From NCBI RefSeq assembly GCF_003269035.1, contig NZ_QLTK01000005.1:62001-126000 (forward strand): DNA of 64,000 bases, read 5' to 3'. Under the pieces are notes generated by a model that saw only the letters and a program-made list of their open reading frames with translations, made no database searches and was not told the DNA's origin. Below, in pieces: positions 29,401-37,000 of the stretch. Every line of letters begins with the position of its first letter. The stretch's first letter is position 1. The translations under genes were made by a program, and so were the position numbers. This stretch comes from Paraburkholderia bryophila. GTDB lineage: Bacteria; Pseudomonadota; Gammaproteobacteria; Burkholderiales; Burkholderiaceae.

Positions 29401-32400
29401 CGCGAAACTGAACGACAACTCGAGCGCGCCGTCGCGCTCATCGGCATGCAGCATCAGATCGAATTGCGTGCTGTCCGAGCCCATGTCGCGACGCTGTGCC
29501 GTCAAACCCGGCAATTGCAACGCCTGAATGCCGTCGTCGACACGCAGATCGAACATCACCTGGAACAACGGCGTTTGCAGCAGATTGCGCTCCGGCTGCA
29601 ACGCGTCGACGACCCGCCCGAACGGCACGTCCTGATTGGCATGCGCGGCCAACACGCGGTCGCGCACTTGCGCCGCGAGTTGCGCGAAACTCTGCCGCGC
29701 GCGCAGTTCGCTACGGATCACCAACGTATTGACGAAGAAGCCTACGACGCCTTCGGTCTCGATCCGCTCGCGCCCCGCCGCCGGAATGCCGACGCGGATA
29801 TCGGCCGAGCCGGTGTAGCGGTAAAGCAAGACGTCGAAAGCCGCGAGCAGGCTCATGAACAGCGTCACGCCCGCGCCGGTCTGACTTGCGCGCAGCCGCT
29901 CGCCAAGTTCGCGCGGCAGCGTGCGCGACACCCGGCCGCCCGCGCCCGAACGCGCTTCGCGCCGCTCGCGATCCACCGGCAAGTCCAGTGCCGGATGCGA
30001 CGCGCCGAGTGTCGTGCGCCAGAAATCGAGTTGCGTATCGAGGACGGCTTCGTCGATCCGGGTACGCTGCCACAGCGCAAAGTCCGCGTAGCGGATCGGC
30101 AACTCACGCAACGTCGTGGCTTGTTGCGGCGCTTCCAGCGCGGCCGTATAGAGCGCGCTGAAGTCGTCGATCAGCACCTTGATCGACCAACCGTCGGCAA
30201 TGATGTGATGCATCGACAACGCCAGCACGTGCGTCGTCGCGTCCAGTGTGAACAGAGCGGCGCGCAACGCCGGGCCACCCAGCAGATCGAACGGCTGCCG
30301 GGCGAAGTCGCGAAGCTGGCCGTCCAGTTCAGCGACACGGCCTTGCAAATCGTATTCGCGCCAATCCAGCGCATGGCCGTCGTCCGCCTCGACAATCTGC
30401 TGACGCGCGACGCCGCCGGCTTCCGTGAAGCGCAGACGCAAGGCGTCGTGCCGTCGAACCAGCGCGTGCATCGCGCTGCGCAAGGCCCGCAGCGACAAGT
30501 CGCCGTTCAGTTGCAGCGCGCCGGCAATGTTGTACGCCGCGCTATCGGGTTCGAGGCGCCAGAGCATCCACATACGCTCCTGCGCATGCGAAAGCGCCAC
30601 CGCTTCGCCGGGTTGCACGAGGCGCGGAATGACCGCGTCGCGTGCCGACGTGGGTGTGGCTTGCGCCAGTTCGTCGAGGTAACGCGCGAAGCGTTGCAGT
30701 TCGGGATGATCGAAGACCGCCTGCAACGGCACGTCGTGACCGACCGCACCGCGTATGCGCGCGAGAACGCGCACGGCCAGCAGCGAATCGCCACCGAGAC
30801 GGAAGAAATCGTCATGAGCGCCGACGCGTTCGAGGCCGAGCACGTCGCGCCAGATCTGCGCGAGCGCGAGCTCGGAAGGCGTGACGGGTTCGACGTGTTC
30901 GCCGGGTTCGCCGGCCCCCGGCGCCTGCGGCGCGGGCAACGCCGCGCGGTCGAGCTTGCCGTTGTGCGTGAGCGGCAACGCGTCGAGCAGGACGTACGCG
31001 CCCGGCACCATATGGGCCGGCAGCACGCCCGCCAGCGACGCCTCCAATTGCGCAACATCGCACGCCTGGTTCGCACGCGGCACCACGTAGGCCACCAGCG
31101 TACGCCCCTCGTGCGCCAGCACGCGCGCTTCCCGCACCGACGGCAAGGCGGCCAGCGCCGCATCGATCTCGCCCAGTTCGATACGGAAACCGCGAATCTT
31201 CACCTGGGCGTCGTTACGGCCGATATAAACGATCTCGCCATCCGCTTCACGCCGCGCCAGATCGCCCGAGCGGTACAGACGCGCACTGTTCGGCGACCAC
31301 GGGTCCGGCACGAAACGCTCCGCACTCAGCCCGGGCCGTCCCAGATAGCCGCGCGCGAGTCCCGCACCACCCACATACAGCTCGCCCGTCGCGCCACGCG
31401 GCACCGGATTCATGTCTTCGTCCAGCACGTGCAGCGTCAGGTCCGCGAGCGCCTCGCCGATCACGCTGCGCGCGCCCGCCCCCATTTCGTCGCGCGCGAG
31501 GCGCCGATACGTCACGTGGACCGTCGTCTCGGTAATGCCATACATGTTCACCATCGCCGGCGCCTGCGCGCCGCCTGCCTCGATCCACTCGCCGAGCAGC
31601 GACGGTTCCAGCTTCTCGCCACCGAACACGACGACACGCAGACTGTCGAGCGACGCCGCCCCCGCACGACGGCATTCCAGATCGTGCTGCATCAGCGGCA
31701 CGAAGGCAGACGGCGTCTGGTTCAGCACCGTCACCTGCTGTTCGCGCAGCAGCGCGTGAAACGCTCGCGTGTCGCGCGCGCTCCAGTACGGCACGACCAC
31801 CAGCCGCGCGCCATGCACCAGCGCGCCGAAGATCTCCCACACCGAGAAGTCGAACGCGTACGAATGGAACAGCGTCCACACGTCACGCTCGTCGAATGCG
31901 AATGGCGCGCGGGTCGCCGACAGCAGACGCGCTACGTTCGCCTGCGTGATGCCCACGCCCTTCGGACGTCCGGTCGAGCCCGACGTGAAAATCACATAGG
32001 CCAGTTGTTCCGGGTCGATGACAACACCGCACGGTTCGCTGGACTCGGTGCCGACGTCCGCAACCTGAACGGGCTCGCAGCCTTCGAAGACCGCACCGGC
32101 ATCGTCCAGCACCACCCGCGTCACGTTCGCATCGGCGATCATCGCGCTCAGGCGCGTGGCCGGATACGACGGATCGAGCGGCACATACGCGCCGCCCGCC
32201 TTCAGCACGCCGAGCAGCGAAGCGACCAGCGCGCACGAACGTTCGAGGCTCACGCCCACCCGCTCGTCGCGTTTCACGCCCAGCGCAACCAGACGATGCG
32301 CGATGCGGTTCGACCATGCATCGAGTTGTGCATACGTGAGCGTTTCGCCGTCGCAGCTCACCGCGATTGAATCGGGACGCAGACGCGCCTGCGTTTCGAT

Positions 32401-34038
32401 CGAGACACTCACCGGTTCGAACGCGAACGCCGGATGCGCGGCAGCGGTAGCGGTAGCGGTAGCACAGGACACGGCGCTATCGGCCAGCCCAAAGGCACCG
32501 ATCCGGGTCTGCGGCGCATGCGCCGCTTCCTCGACAATCGAGACGTAATGCGCCAGCAAGCGCTCGACCGTCGCCGTGTCGAACACGTCGCTCGCGAAAT
32601 CGAACGACAGCTCGATCCCTTGTGGCGTCTCTGCCGCGTTCAGGCTCAGATCGAACTGCGCGGCATCGACGTTCAGCGCCGCGCTTTCCACTTCCAGCCC
32701 CGGCAGCGACGCGCGATGCGACGGATGCTGGCGCATGTTGAACACCACGTCGAACAGCGGCGTACGGCCGGTTTCGCGCGTGGGCTGCAAGGCCTCGACC
32801 AGCCGCGCGAACGGCAGGTCCTGATTGCCTTGCCCTTCACCGAGACGTACCGACACCTGGTCGAGCAACGTGGCGTAATCGTCGCCCGCGCGCACGGCCA
32901 CGCGCATCACGATCATATTCACGAAGAAGCCGATCAACCCGGCCGTGTCAGCGCCGTGGCGGCCGGCCACGGGCACGCCCACACGCACGTCGTGCGCGCC
33001 GGTATAGCGGTACAGCAGCACATCGAACGCGGCCAGCAAGGCGGCGAACAGTGTCGTGCCGCGCGCTTGCGCGACCTGTCTGAGCGCCTGCGCCGTCGCA
33101 GCCGGCACGCGGGCCGACACGGTGCCGGCCGTGCCGGCGCGGGCACCCTTGCGGCTGCGGTCGAACGGCAACGCCAGCGGATCGATCCCGGCCGGCGCGA
33201 GCTGTGCACGCCAATAGTCGAGTTGCGGCGCGAGCGCTTCGGCGTCGAACCATTCGCGCTGCCAGCGCGCGTAGTCCGCGTATTGAATGCGCAGCGGCTC
33301 CAGCCCGGCGCGCGCTTCGAGTGCGAGCGGCACGCGCTCGGCGGAGGTCGCCGCCGCTTCGTAAAGTGCCAGGAATTCGGCGAACAGCACGCCGATCGAC
33401 CAGCCGTCGGACACGATGTGATGCATCGACACCAGCAGGCGCAGATCGTCGGCCGCGGTGCGAACCAGATCGACCCTCAGCAGCGGCCCCTGTTCGAGAT
33501 CGAACGGCTGCCACGCGAGCCGCTCCAGCGTGGCCTGCACTTGCGCCTCGCCGGGGGCGGCGAGCACGTGAGACGCCCAGCCGAACGCCGGTTCGTCGTC
33601 CACCCGCTGACGCGGCTCGCCATCGTGCTCCGCGAAGCGCGTGCGCAGCGACGCATGACGCGTGACCAGCGCGGTGAAGGTGGCGTGCAACGCCGCTTCG
33701 TCAACCGCCCCGCGCAGTCGCAATAGGCCCGACATGTTGTACGCGACGCCGGCCGGATTCAGACGCCACAGAAACCACAGGCGTTCCTGCGCGGGCGATA
33801 GCGGCGATAGCGCCACCAGCGCCGCTGCGTCGGTATCGGCGGCGTCCGCGGGTAGCGCCACCACCGGCAACTGGCCGATGTCGAAGCCGTGCGAGCGCAG
33901 CTTTTCGCGAAACGTGCGACGGCGCTCGTGCGGCAGACTCGCATAGCGGCGCGAGATCTCGAGAAGCTCGTCGGCGTCGTGTGCGGGGACTGGCGACACG
34001 CTTTCATCTACTGCCAAGGATTGGTTCAACGCATTCAT
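20497..34038 (-). CDS. NRPS 2: C-A(Thr)-PCP-C-A(Thr)-PCP-E-C-A-PCP-E-TE
   Basis: A 4513-residue synthetase that finishes the peptide. By approximate residue of key motifs: C (HHIVSDG, 209); A3 (core near 692) with pocket DFWNVGMVHK, Thr; PCP (1081); C (HHIIADG, 1279); A4 (1753) with the same Thr code; PCP (2144); E (HHLAVDGVSW, 2346); C following E (HHHLLMDG, 2819), expected to accept D-residues; A5 (3302) with pocket DVHRTGLVAK, not recognised; PCP (3683); second E (3888) interrupted by a pentapeptide repeat (about 3972-4016); thioesterase with GWSFGG nucleophile (4368) and a late SHST histidine. Start ATG at 34038 overlaps the NRPS 1 stop as ATGA. Expected product portion: Thr, D-allo-Thr, D-X5, then release or macrolactonisation by the TE. 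Confidence 0.93.
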   Translation of the reverse strand: MNALNQSLAVDESVSPVPAHDADELLEISRRYASLPHERRRTFREKLRSHGFDIGQLPVVALPADAADTDAAALVALSPLSPAQERLWFLWRLNPAGVAYNMSGLLRLRGAVDEAALHATFTALVTRHASLRTRFAEHDGEPRQRVDDEPAFGWASHVLAAPGEAQVQATLERLAWQPFDLEQGPLLRVDLVRTAADDLRLLVSMHHIVSDGWSIGVLFAEFLALYEAAATSAERVPLALEARAGLEPLRIQYADYARWQREWFDAEALAPQLDYWRAQLAPAGIDPLALPFDRSRKGARAGTAGTVSARVPAATAQALRQVAQARGTTLFAALLAAFDVLLYRYTGAHDVRVGVPVAGRHGADTAGLIGFFVNMIVMRVAVRAGDDYATLLDQVSVRLGEGQGNQDLPFARLVEALQPTRETGRTPLFDVVFNMRQHPSHRASLPGLEVESAALNVDAAQFDLSLNAAETPQGIELSFDFASDVFDTATVERLLAHYVSIVEEAAHAPQTRIGAFGLADSAVSCATATATAAAHPAFAFEPVSVSIETQARLRPDSIAVSCDGETLTYAQLDAWSNRIAHRLVALGVKRDERVGVSLERSCALVASLLGVLKAGGAYVPLDPSYPATRLSAMIADANVTRVVLDDAGAVFEGCEPVQVADVGTESSEPCGVVIDPEQLAYVIFTSGSTGRPKGVGITQANVARLLSATRAPFAFDERDVWTLFHSYAFDFSVWEIFGALVHGARLVVVPYWSARDTRAFHALLREQQVTVLNQTPSAFVPLMQHDLECRRAGAASLDSLRVVVFGGEKLEPSLLGEWIEAGGAQAPAMVNMYGITETTVHVTYRRLARDEMGAGARSVIGEALADLTLHVLDEDMNPVPRGATGELYVGGAGLARGYLGRPGLSAERFVPDPWSPNSARLYRSGDLARREADGEIVYIGRNDAQVKIRGFRIELGEIDAALAALPSVREARVLAHEGRTLVAYVVPRANQACDVAQLEASLAGVLPAHMVPGAYVLLDALPLTHNGKLDRAALPAPQAPGAGEPGEHVEPVTPSELALAQIWRDVLGLERVGAHDDFFRLGGDSLLAVRVLARIRGAVGHDVPLQAVFDHPELQRFARYLDELAQATPTSARDAVIPRLVQPGEAVALSHAQERMWMLWRLEPDSAAYNIAGALQLNGDLSLRALRSAMHALVRRHDALRLRFTEAGGVARQQIVEADDGHALDWREYDLQGRVAELDGQLRDFARQPFDLLGGPALRAALFTLDATTHVLALSMHHIIADGWSIKVLIDDFSALYTAALEAPQQATTLRELPIRYADFALWQRTRIDEAVLDTQLDFWRTTLGASHPALDLPVDRERREARSGAGGRVSRTLPRELGERLRASQTGAGVTLFMSLLAAFDVLLYRYTGSADIRVGIPAAGRERIETEGVVGFFVNTLVIRSELRARQSFAQLAAQVRDRVLAAHANQDVPFGRVVDALQPERNLLQTPLFQVMFDLRVDDGIQALQLPGLTAQRRDMGSDSTQFDLMLHADERDGALELSFSFASDVFDTATVERLLTHYVAIVEEAARAPQTRIGAFVLADSALSWGTATAAAQPGFAFEPVSVSIETQARLRPDALAVSCDGETLTYAQLDAWSNRIAHRLVSLGVKRDERVGVSLDRSCALVASLLGVLKAGGAYVPLDPSYPAARLSAMIADANVTRVVLDDAGALFKGCEPVQVADVGNESSEPCGVAIDPEQLAYVIFTSGSTGRPKGVGITQANVARLLSATRAQFAFDEHDVWTLFHSYAFDFSVWEIFGALVQGARLVVVPYWSARDTRAFHALLRDQQVTVLNQTPSAFVPLMQHDLECRRAGAASLDRLRVVVFGGEKLEPSLLGGWIEAGGAHAPAMVNMYGITETTVHVTYRRLARDEMGAGARSVIGEALADLTLHVLDEDMNPVPRGATGELYVGGAGLARGYLGRPGLSAERFVPDPWSPNGARLYRSGDLARREADGEIVYIGRNDAQVKIRGFRIELGEIDAALAALPSVREARVLAHEGRTLVAYVVPRANQGCDVAQLEASLAGVLPAHMVPGAYVLLDALPLTHNGKLDRAALPAPQSPGAGEPGEHIEPVTPSELALAQIWRDVLGLERVGAHDDFFRVGGDSILSLQVVARAQEVGLDITPRQLFEHPNIAALAAVADTQRDRPRARASVERHDTMPLTPIQSWFFELHPRGESHWNQAVLLRSDAVLDTRALQSAWQRLQKRHDALRLRFVRDGATAAEAANTLDTSPNGTGGWQQRVLPFDGGTQIDSVDLRTLPDAAARLDARCEEAQRSLDIERGPLCRLLHIAMDDGERVLIVVHHLAVDGVSWRILLRELERDYSAALAHPHDTKDETGAPTPWSAWVAVQRAHAASAEVVADASAWRAALAAADAWLPLSKDAGSAATFGASRTREARFDADLTRRLSSHATRAYRLRVDELLLTAFAQTLSGWRERPGALIDVESHGRTHPVGELDLSGTLGWFTTRYPLWIDTPDDAAEALLRVKDQVRDVRFDGIQWMWLTHTDAARPLADLPRAQVSFNYLGRFDTSLEQNGQFRFADEAGGTPLAAGSPLPYAIDVNGLIANEGLSLTWRYSPATIDDATIARLVDDFETRVRRLVDHCEAAQAVPTRQDFELARLTRAQFDEVAAQLPGDVADLYPATPLQQGILYHSLIDESQQSYTNQLHLTLNGRLDVAALDSAWQRAVARHDILRTQFFWQHDGAPLQVVRRAVSLPFERVSLNAQDSDTYALRLAQWRDADLRKGFRFDAAPLMRVALFERPDGAHDLVWTHHHLLMDGWSSAQLLSEVAQTYRALTAGEAETATAPAPRFHDYIRWLQAQPDGESWWREQLARRDEPAQLQAGVGRPAVPGTGIAQRRVVLDDALCAVLSQAGRTLGVTLNTIVQGAWALLLTRYGNRQQAAFGVTVSGRPATLRGSQQMLGLFIHSLPLYVDARPDARVAGWLRGIQEQNVALRQHEHTPLAQIQQWAGQGGESLFDSLLVFENYPIDEGARDQRGALEIVANESVDPTHYPLTLSILPREGVEIEWSWNAALFDASTIERLSSHYVSLLRQICEAGERRLCELSMDEGAGASSVAQRVAYPYASTVSRFEARARSCSAELALICEDERVSYAQLDGWADRLGVSLMQAGIAHEDRVGVCLERSAGLAAALLGIWKAGAAQVPLDPAYPEGRLREMIEDAGVRCVIVDAASAARLAPVLEGCAQVRIVDEGAGPGEGAEPDDRAGLEEGALSALRERTASIHPEQLAYVIYTSGSTGRPKGVAVSQRSLALHLDDFIGTYGISAQDTLLQSSTINFDVALHELLPALLMGGRVCMRGASAWDLQALSGALAAHRVTFSRIPTALWQQWLGEAPSRESLPALRQITVGGEGLPGDALARWFRGGLASVRLDNLYGPTETSVAALYRRTQPEDIHHVSAPIGVAYPGRSVCVLDADGNEVPVGGLGELCIGGDSLARGYLGRAGLTAERFVPSPYGHGERLYRSGDLCRLRADGCIEYLGRLDQQVKLRGYRIELGEIEVQLRGCAGVDQAVVALRGEGERRRLVAYWVGEAQAGELQAALQARLPGYMVPGGWMKLAQLPVMANGKLDRGALPAPREDQEVQSVAPRSEREARLRDIWAAVLGREAQQLGVTQNFFEAGGDSIVSLQLIAKARQMGLKLTPKQVFDHPTIEAQARVAVVLAESGEGEGEGSRAGQAEVHDAVPLTPIQQWFFERFAQAPSHWNQAVLLRVRGSLDEALLERALQALVAQHDALRLRFVRDAGTGGWTQRVVPVAVASDAADAMPPTGLVERISVGDAEGWEQALYEACTQVQRQLDLGNGPLLKAACLDVGRHGQRVLLAIHHLAVDGVSWRILLEQLQQAYEQAERGEAIGMGARSTPFSVWSVRQQEYGMRAERLAELGWWQQRLTGVMPWPPLRTAAQDAVQSGAERTHATQMGVTQTGETQTGATQTDTTQTDTTQSGVTQTHATQTHTLRLDAPTTSALLYNSARNTGLTPEVLLLAALTQTLSQRSGQSRVLIELEGHGREDVLDDIDLTRTVGWFTTRYPVVFEAATDTTHTLHTVRTSLAAVPQRGLHWGLLEARGAIDPTVHEALAGLPRARVGFNYLGQFDASLPDSSRFAFADEAGGESVQADLQDAQIKVLQLDALVAGGELQISWRYRTPHLTQEEIEACAAGFRHNLHAMIESLGVSVQRSTPAEPHLFSSRYAVDDDDESGIWVQRFNAESAVNVTRSVRAEGQLPAGLLALNSLRAPERLFCIHPGYGLVAEYSYLAEALNGVATVYAIQSPMFSDSAWSVESFEALARDYVERIRTVQPQGPYRLLGWSFGGRVAVAMAACLEAQGETVDLVGLGDTASHFSLPPSAERDADPREVESESADLPAFSRALRLAMRVDAYHVELLRAHALPRIVAPITLWRAAQSEVGAERRLDWAHHTAGQYRETLVSASHSTILRQALLHDELRAWFTARR
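21989..22123. repeat. Nine-unit 15-bp tandem repeat inside NRPS 2
   Basis: About nine consecutive 15-base units of the form gtatcggtttgcgtc, read on the plus strand; two adjacent units are identical and the others differ at a few positions. On the coding strand they give a run of five-residue units such as TQTDT and TQTGA, in total about 45 residues of Thr/Gln-rich sequence within the last epimerization domain. The frame is preserved because the unit is a multiple of three. Confidence 0.9.
27618..29425. repeat. Near-identical PCP/A(Thr) module repeat, copy in module 4
   Basis: This stretch, coding for the A4 threonine domain and adjoining PCP and inter-domain sequence, is nearly identical at the nucleotide level to 30804-32617, about 3.19 kb away in direct orientation. 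Short indels (a GTAGCG-type triplet pair expansion near 32450) shift the offset from 3186 to about 3192. Boundaries are approximate, judged by eye. Confidence 0.85.
30804..32617. repeat. Near-identical PCP/A(Thr) module repeat, copy in module 3
   Basis: Partner of the direct repeat at 27618-29425, coding for the A3 threonine domain. The flanking C domains and the PCP cores differ clearly between the modules, so homogenisation is limited to the A-domain region. This suggests recent duplication or gene conversion. Confidence 0.85.
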
Positions 34039-37000
34039 TCGAGTTCTTCCAGCCACGACTTCAAAGTTTGATTGCCGACTGCGGCAGCGCCCGGCGACGA
34101 GGTTCCGCCCGTCGTTTGCGGGTTCGACGATGCGTCCGACGATGAGTCCGTCTGCACCGCGATTTGCGCCGCCAGCGCGCGCACGGTCGGTCGGCCCAGC
34201 ACGAGTTTCGGCGACAACGACAGCCCCGCGCGGCGCGCTTTCGCGATCAACTTCAGGCTGAGGATCGAATCGCCGCCCGCCTCGAAGAAGTTGTCGAGCA
34301 CGCCGATGTCGGCACGGCCCAGCACCTCGCACCAGATCGCCAGCAAGCGGCTTTCGACCGGATTAGCCGGCGGCTCGACGCTGCGCCGCGCCTGCGCAGG
34401 TTCGGTCAGCGCGTCGAGCGCGGCGCGGTCCAGCTTGCCGTTCTTCGTCAGCGGTAACTGCGCGAGCACGATGATCTGCGCGGGCACGAGCGCGTCGGGT
34501 AGCAACGCGACGAGGCTCTGCCGCAACGCTGCGTCGTCGAGCGCTTCGCCGCAGACGTAGGCGGTCAGACGAAGGCGGCCGTCGTTGCCGTCGCCTTCGA
34601 CACGACGCGCCAGCACCGCGGCATCGCGTACGCCGGCCAAGCCGCGCAGCACCGCCGCGATCTCATCCGGTTCGACGCGGAAGCCGCGAATCTTCACCTG
34701 TTCGTCGATCCGGCCCAGCCATTCGATGCGTCCCGAGGCGAGACGGCGCGCGCGGTCGCCGGTCCGATACAGGCGTTCGCCAGTCGCACCGTGCGGGTCC
34801 GGCACGAAGCGCTCGGCGCTCCGGCCCGGCTGATGCAGATAACCACGCGCCAGCCCCGCGCCGCCGATGCACAACTCGCCCGCCACGCCACGCGGCACCG
34901 CGTGCCCGTTCTGATCGACGATCGCGACACACATCGCGTCGATCGGTTCGTCGAGCGTGAGCGAGGCCGCTTGCGCGAGATCGTCCGGCGCGACGCCGGT
35001 CAGTGCACCGACCGTCGTCTCGGTCGGCCCGTAGTGGTTCAGCAGCAGGCAGCGCGGCGCGAGCGCTCTGATGCGGGCCGCCAATGCGGCCGGCGTCGCT
35101 TCGCCGCCCACGATCAGACATTGGCGCGGCAGCACGCGCGCGGCCTGCCGCGCCTGCAGCAGCGACGCGAGATGACCCGGCACGATCTTCAACAGATCGA
35201 TCTCGTACTGACCGATATAAGCGGCGAACCGGTCCGGATCGAACGCACAGTCTTCATCGAGCGGATGCAGCGTCCAGCCTGCCCACAGCGCGCCGAACAG
35301 CACCGTGTGGCCGAGATCGGCGGCCGGTGTGGAGACGTAGGCCGCGCTTCGGATCGCGGCCGGCACACGCGCCACCAGCGAGCGCGTGTAATTGCGCAAC
35401 GCGCCGTGGCTGACCGCCACGCCCTTCGGCTGTCCGGTCGAACCCGACGTGTAGATCACGTACGCGGTTTGTGCGGGATGCACCGCATGCGCCGCGACGG
35501 CACGGTCGACGAAGCCCGCGCCGTCGGCGAAATGACGGGCCGGCGGCACCGCGGCAATCGCCTCGGGCAGCCACGACGGACGCGCTTCGCAGAGACACAG
35601 CGTGGCGCCGCAATCCTCGATCTGCCACGCGAGCCGTTGCGCCGGATGACCGGGGTCCAGCGGCACGTAGGCCGCGCCGACGCGCCAGGCGGCGAGAATG
35701 CCGGCGACCAGCGCGGGACCGCGCGGCAACAGAAGCGCGATATGCGGCTCCGTCTGCGGCCGGCCCGCCGACGCACCTTGCGCATCCTGCGCGGCAGCAA
35801 GCCGGCGCGCGATCTGCCCCGACCATGCCCACAGCGCCGACCAGCTCATGCGTTCGCCGTTGAACACCAGGGCATCGGCTGCGCCCGTGCGTTCGTGCGC
35901 CGCGCGTGCGGCAACGATCTGCAACAGGCTCGTTGGGTCGGCGGATTGCGTGGCGGCACGCGGTGTCGGCAGCAACGGCGCGTCGGGCGTCTGCTGCCAG
36001 CCGAGCGCACCGAGCGGCGCGTCGGCCGAACTCGTCAGTTGCGCGAGCGCCGCCAGCAATTGCCGCTGCAACGCGGCCACCTCGGCGTCGCCGATCGCGA
36101 GACGGTCGTAGGCGAGCACCACGCGCGGCTGCGGCGCGGGCGAAACCACCAGACTCAACGCGAAGTGATTACGGCCGAACGTATCGGCGCCCTGCACGTC
36201 GTCCGTGAGCGGCAACTCGGCGTGCGACGCCGTGTGAATGCCGTGCGGGTATTGCGTCATGTGAGGATCGATCGGAAAGTTGTCGAACACCACGATCGTG
36301 TCGAACAAGGCCTGGTCGGCGCCCAGTTCGCTGCCGGCCTGAATCGCGTCGAGCGGCATCAGTTCGTGCTCGCGCACGCTGCCGCCATGACGCTGCAAAT
36401 CGTGCAGCCATGCGGCGACGCCCTGCTCCGCCGGCACCGCCACCCGCAGCGGCACCGTGTTGATGAACAACCCGACCGAACGTTCGATACCTTCCAGCGG
36501 CGCGCTGCGGCCGGCGGTCGTCATGCCGAACACGACGTCGCGCTTGCCGCTGTGACGCGCCAGCAACCAGGCCCACGCGCCCTGCATCAGCGTATTGAGC
36601 GTGATGCCGTGGGTGCGCGTGAAATTGCGCAGCGCCTCGCTCAAGCCGACCTCGAGGTCGACATGCTGCTCGGCGTAGCGCCTCGCTTCGGCGCTTGCGC
36701 CATTCGACGCCTCGCCACGCGAACGCGCACTGCTCGCAAACGGCACGGGCGTGCGCTCGTCGAAACCGGCCAACGCGTCGCGCCACCATTGCGCCGACAC
36801 CTCGAACGACTGCGCCGCGAGCCAGTCCGCGTAATGGCCGAAGCCGGGCGCTGCGGCGGCTTGCGCCTCGGGCGCCGGCGTCGTGTCGGCGACGGCGCCA
36901 CCCGAAGCGGCGGCCGGTGCCACGAGTTGCGAATACGTCAGCGCCACTTCGTTGAACAGTGCCGCGAGACTCCAGCCGTCCAGTTGAATGTGATGGAAAC

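Noticed and set aside
21634..32370. Very long plus-strand open frames (about 1600 and 1900 codons) opposite NRPS 2
   Set aside because: They are Arg/His/Gln-rich, match no fold, and lie exactly antisense to well-defined NRPS domains; they come from high-GC codon bias.
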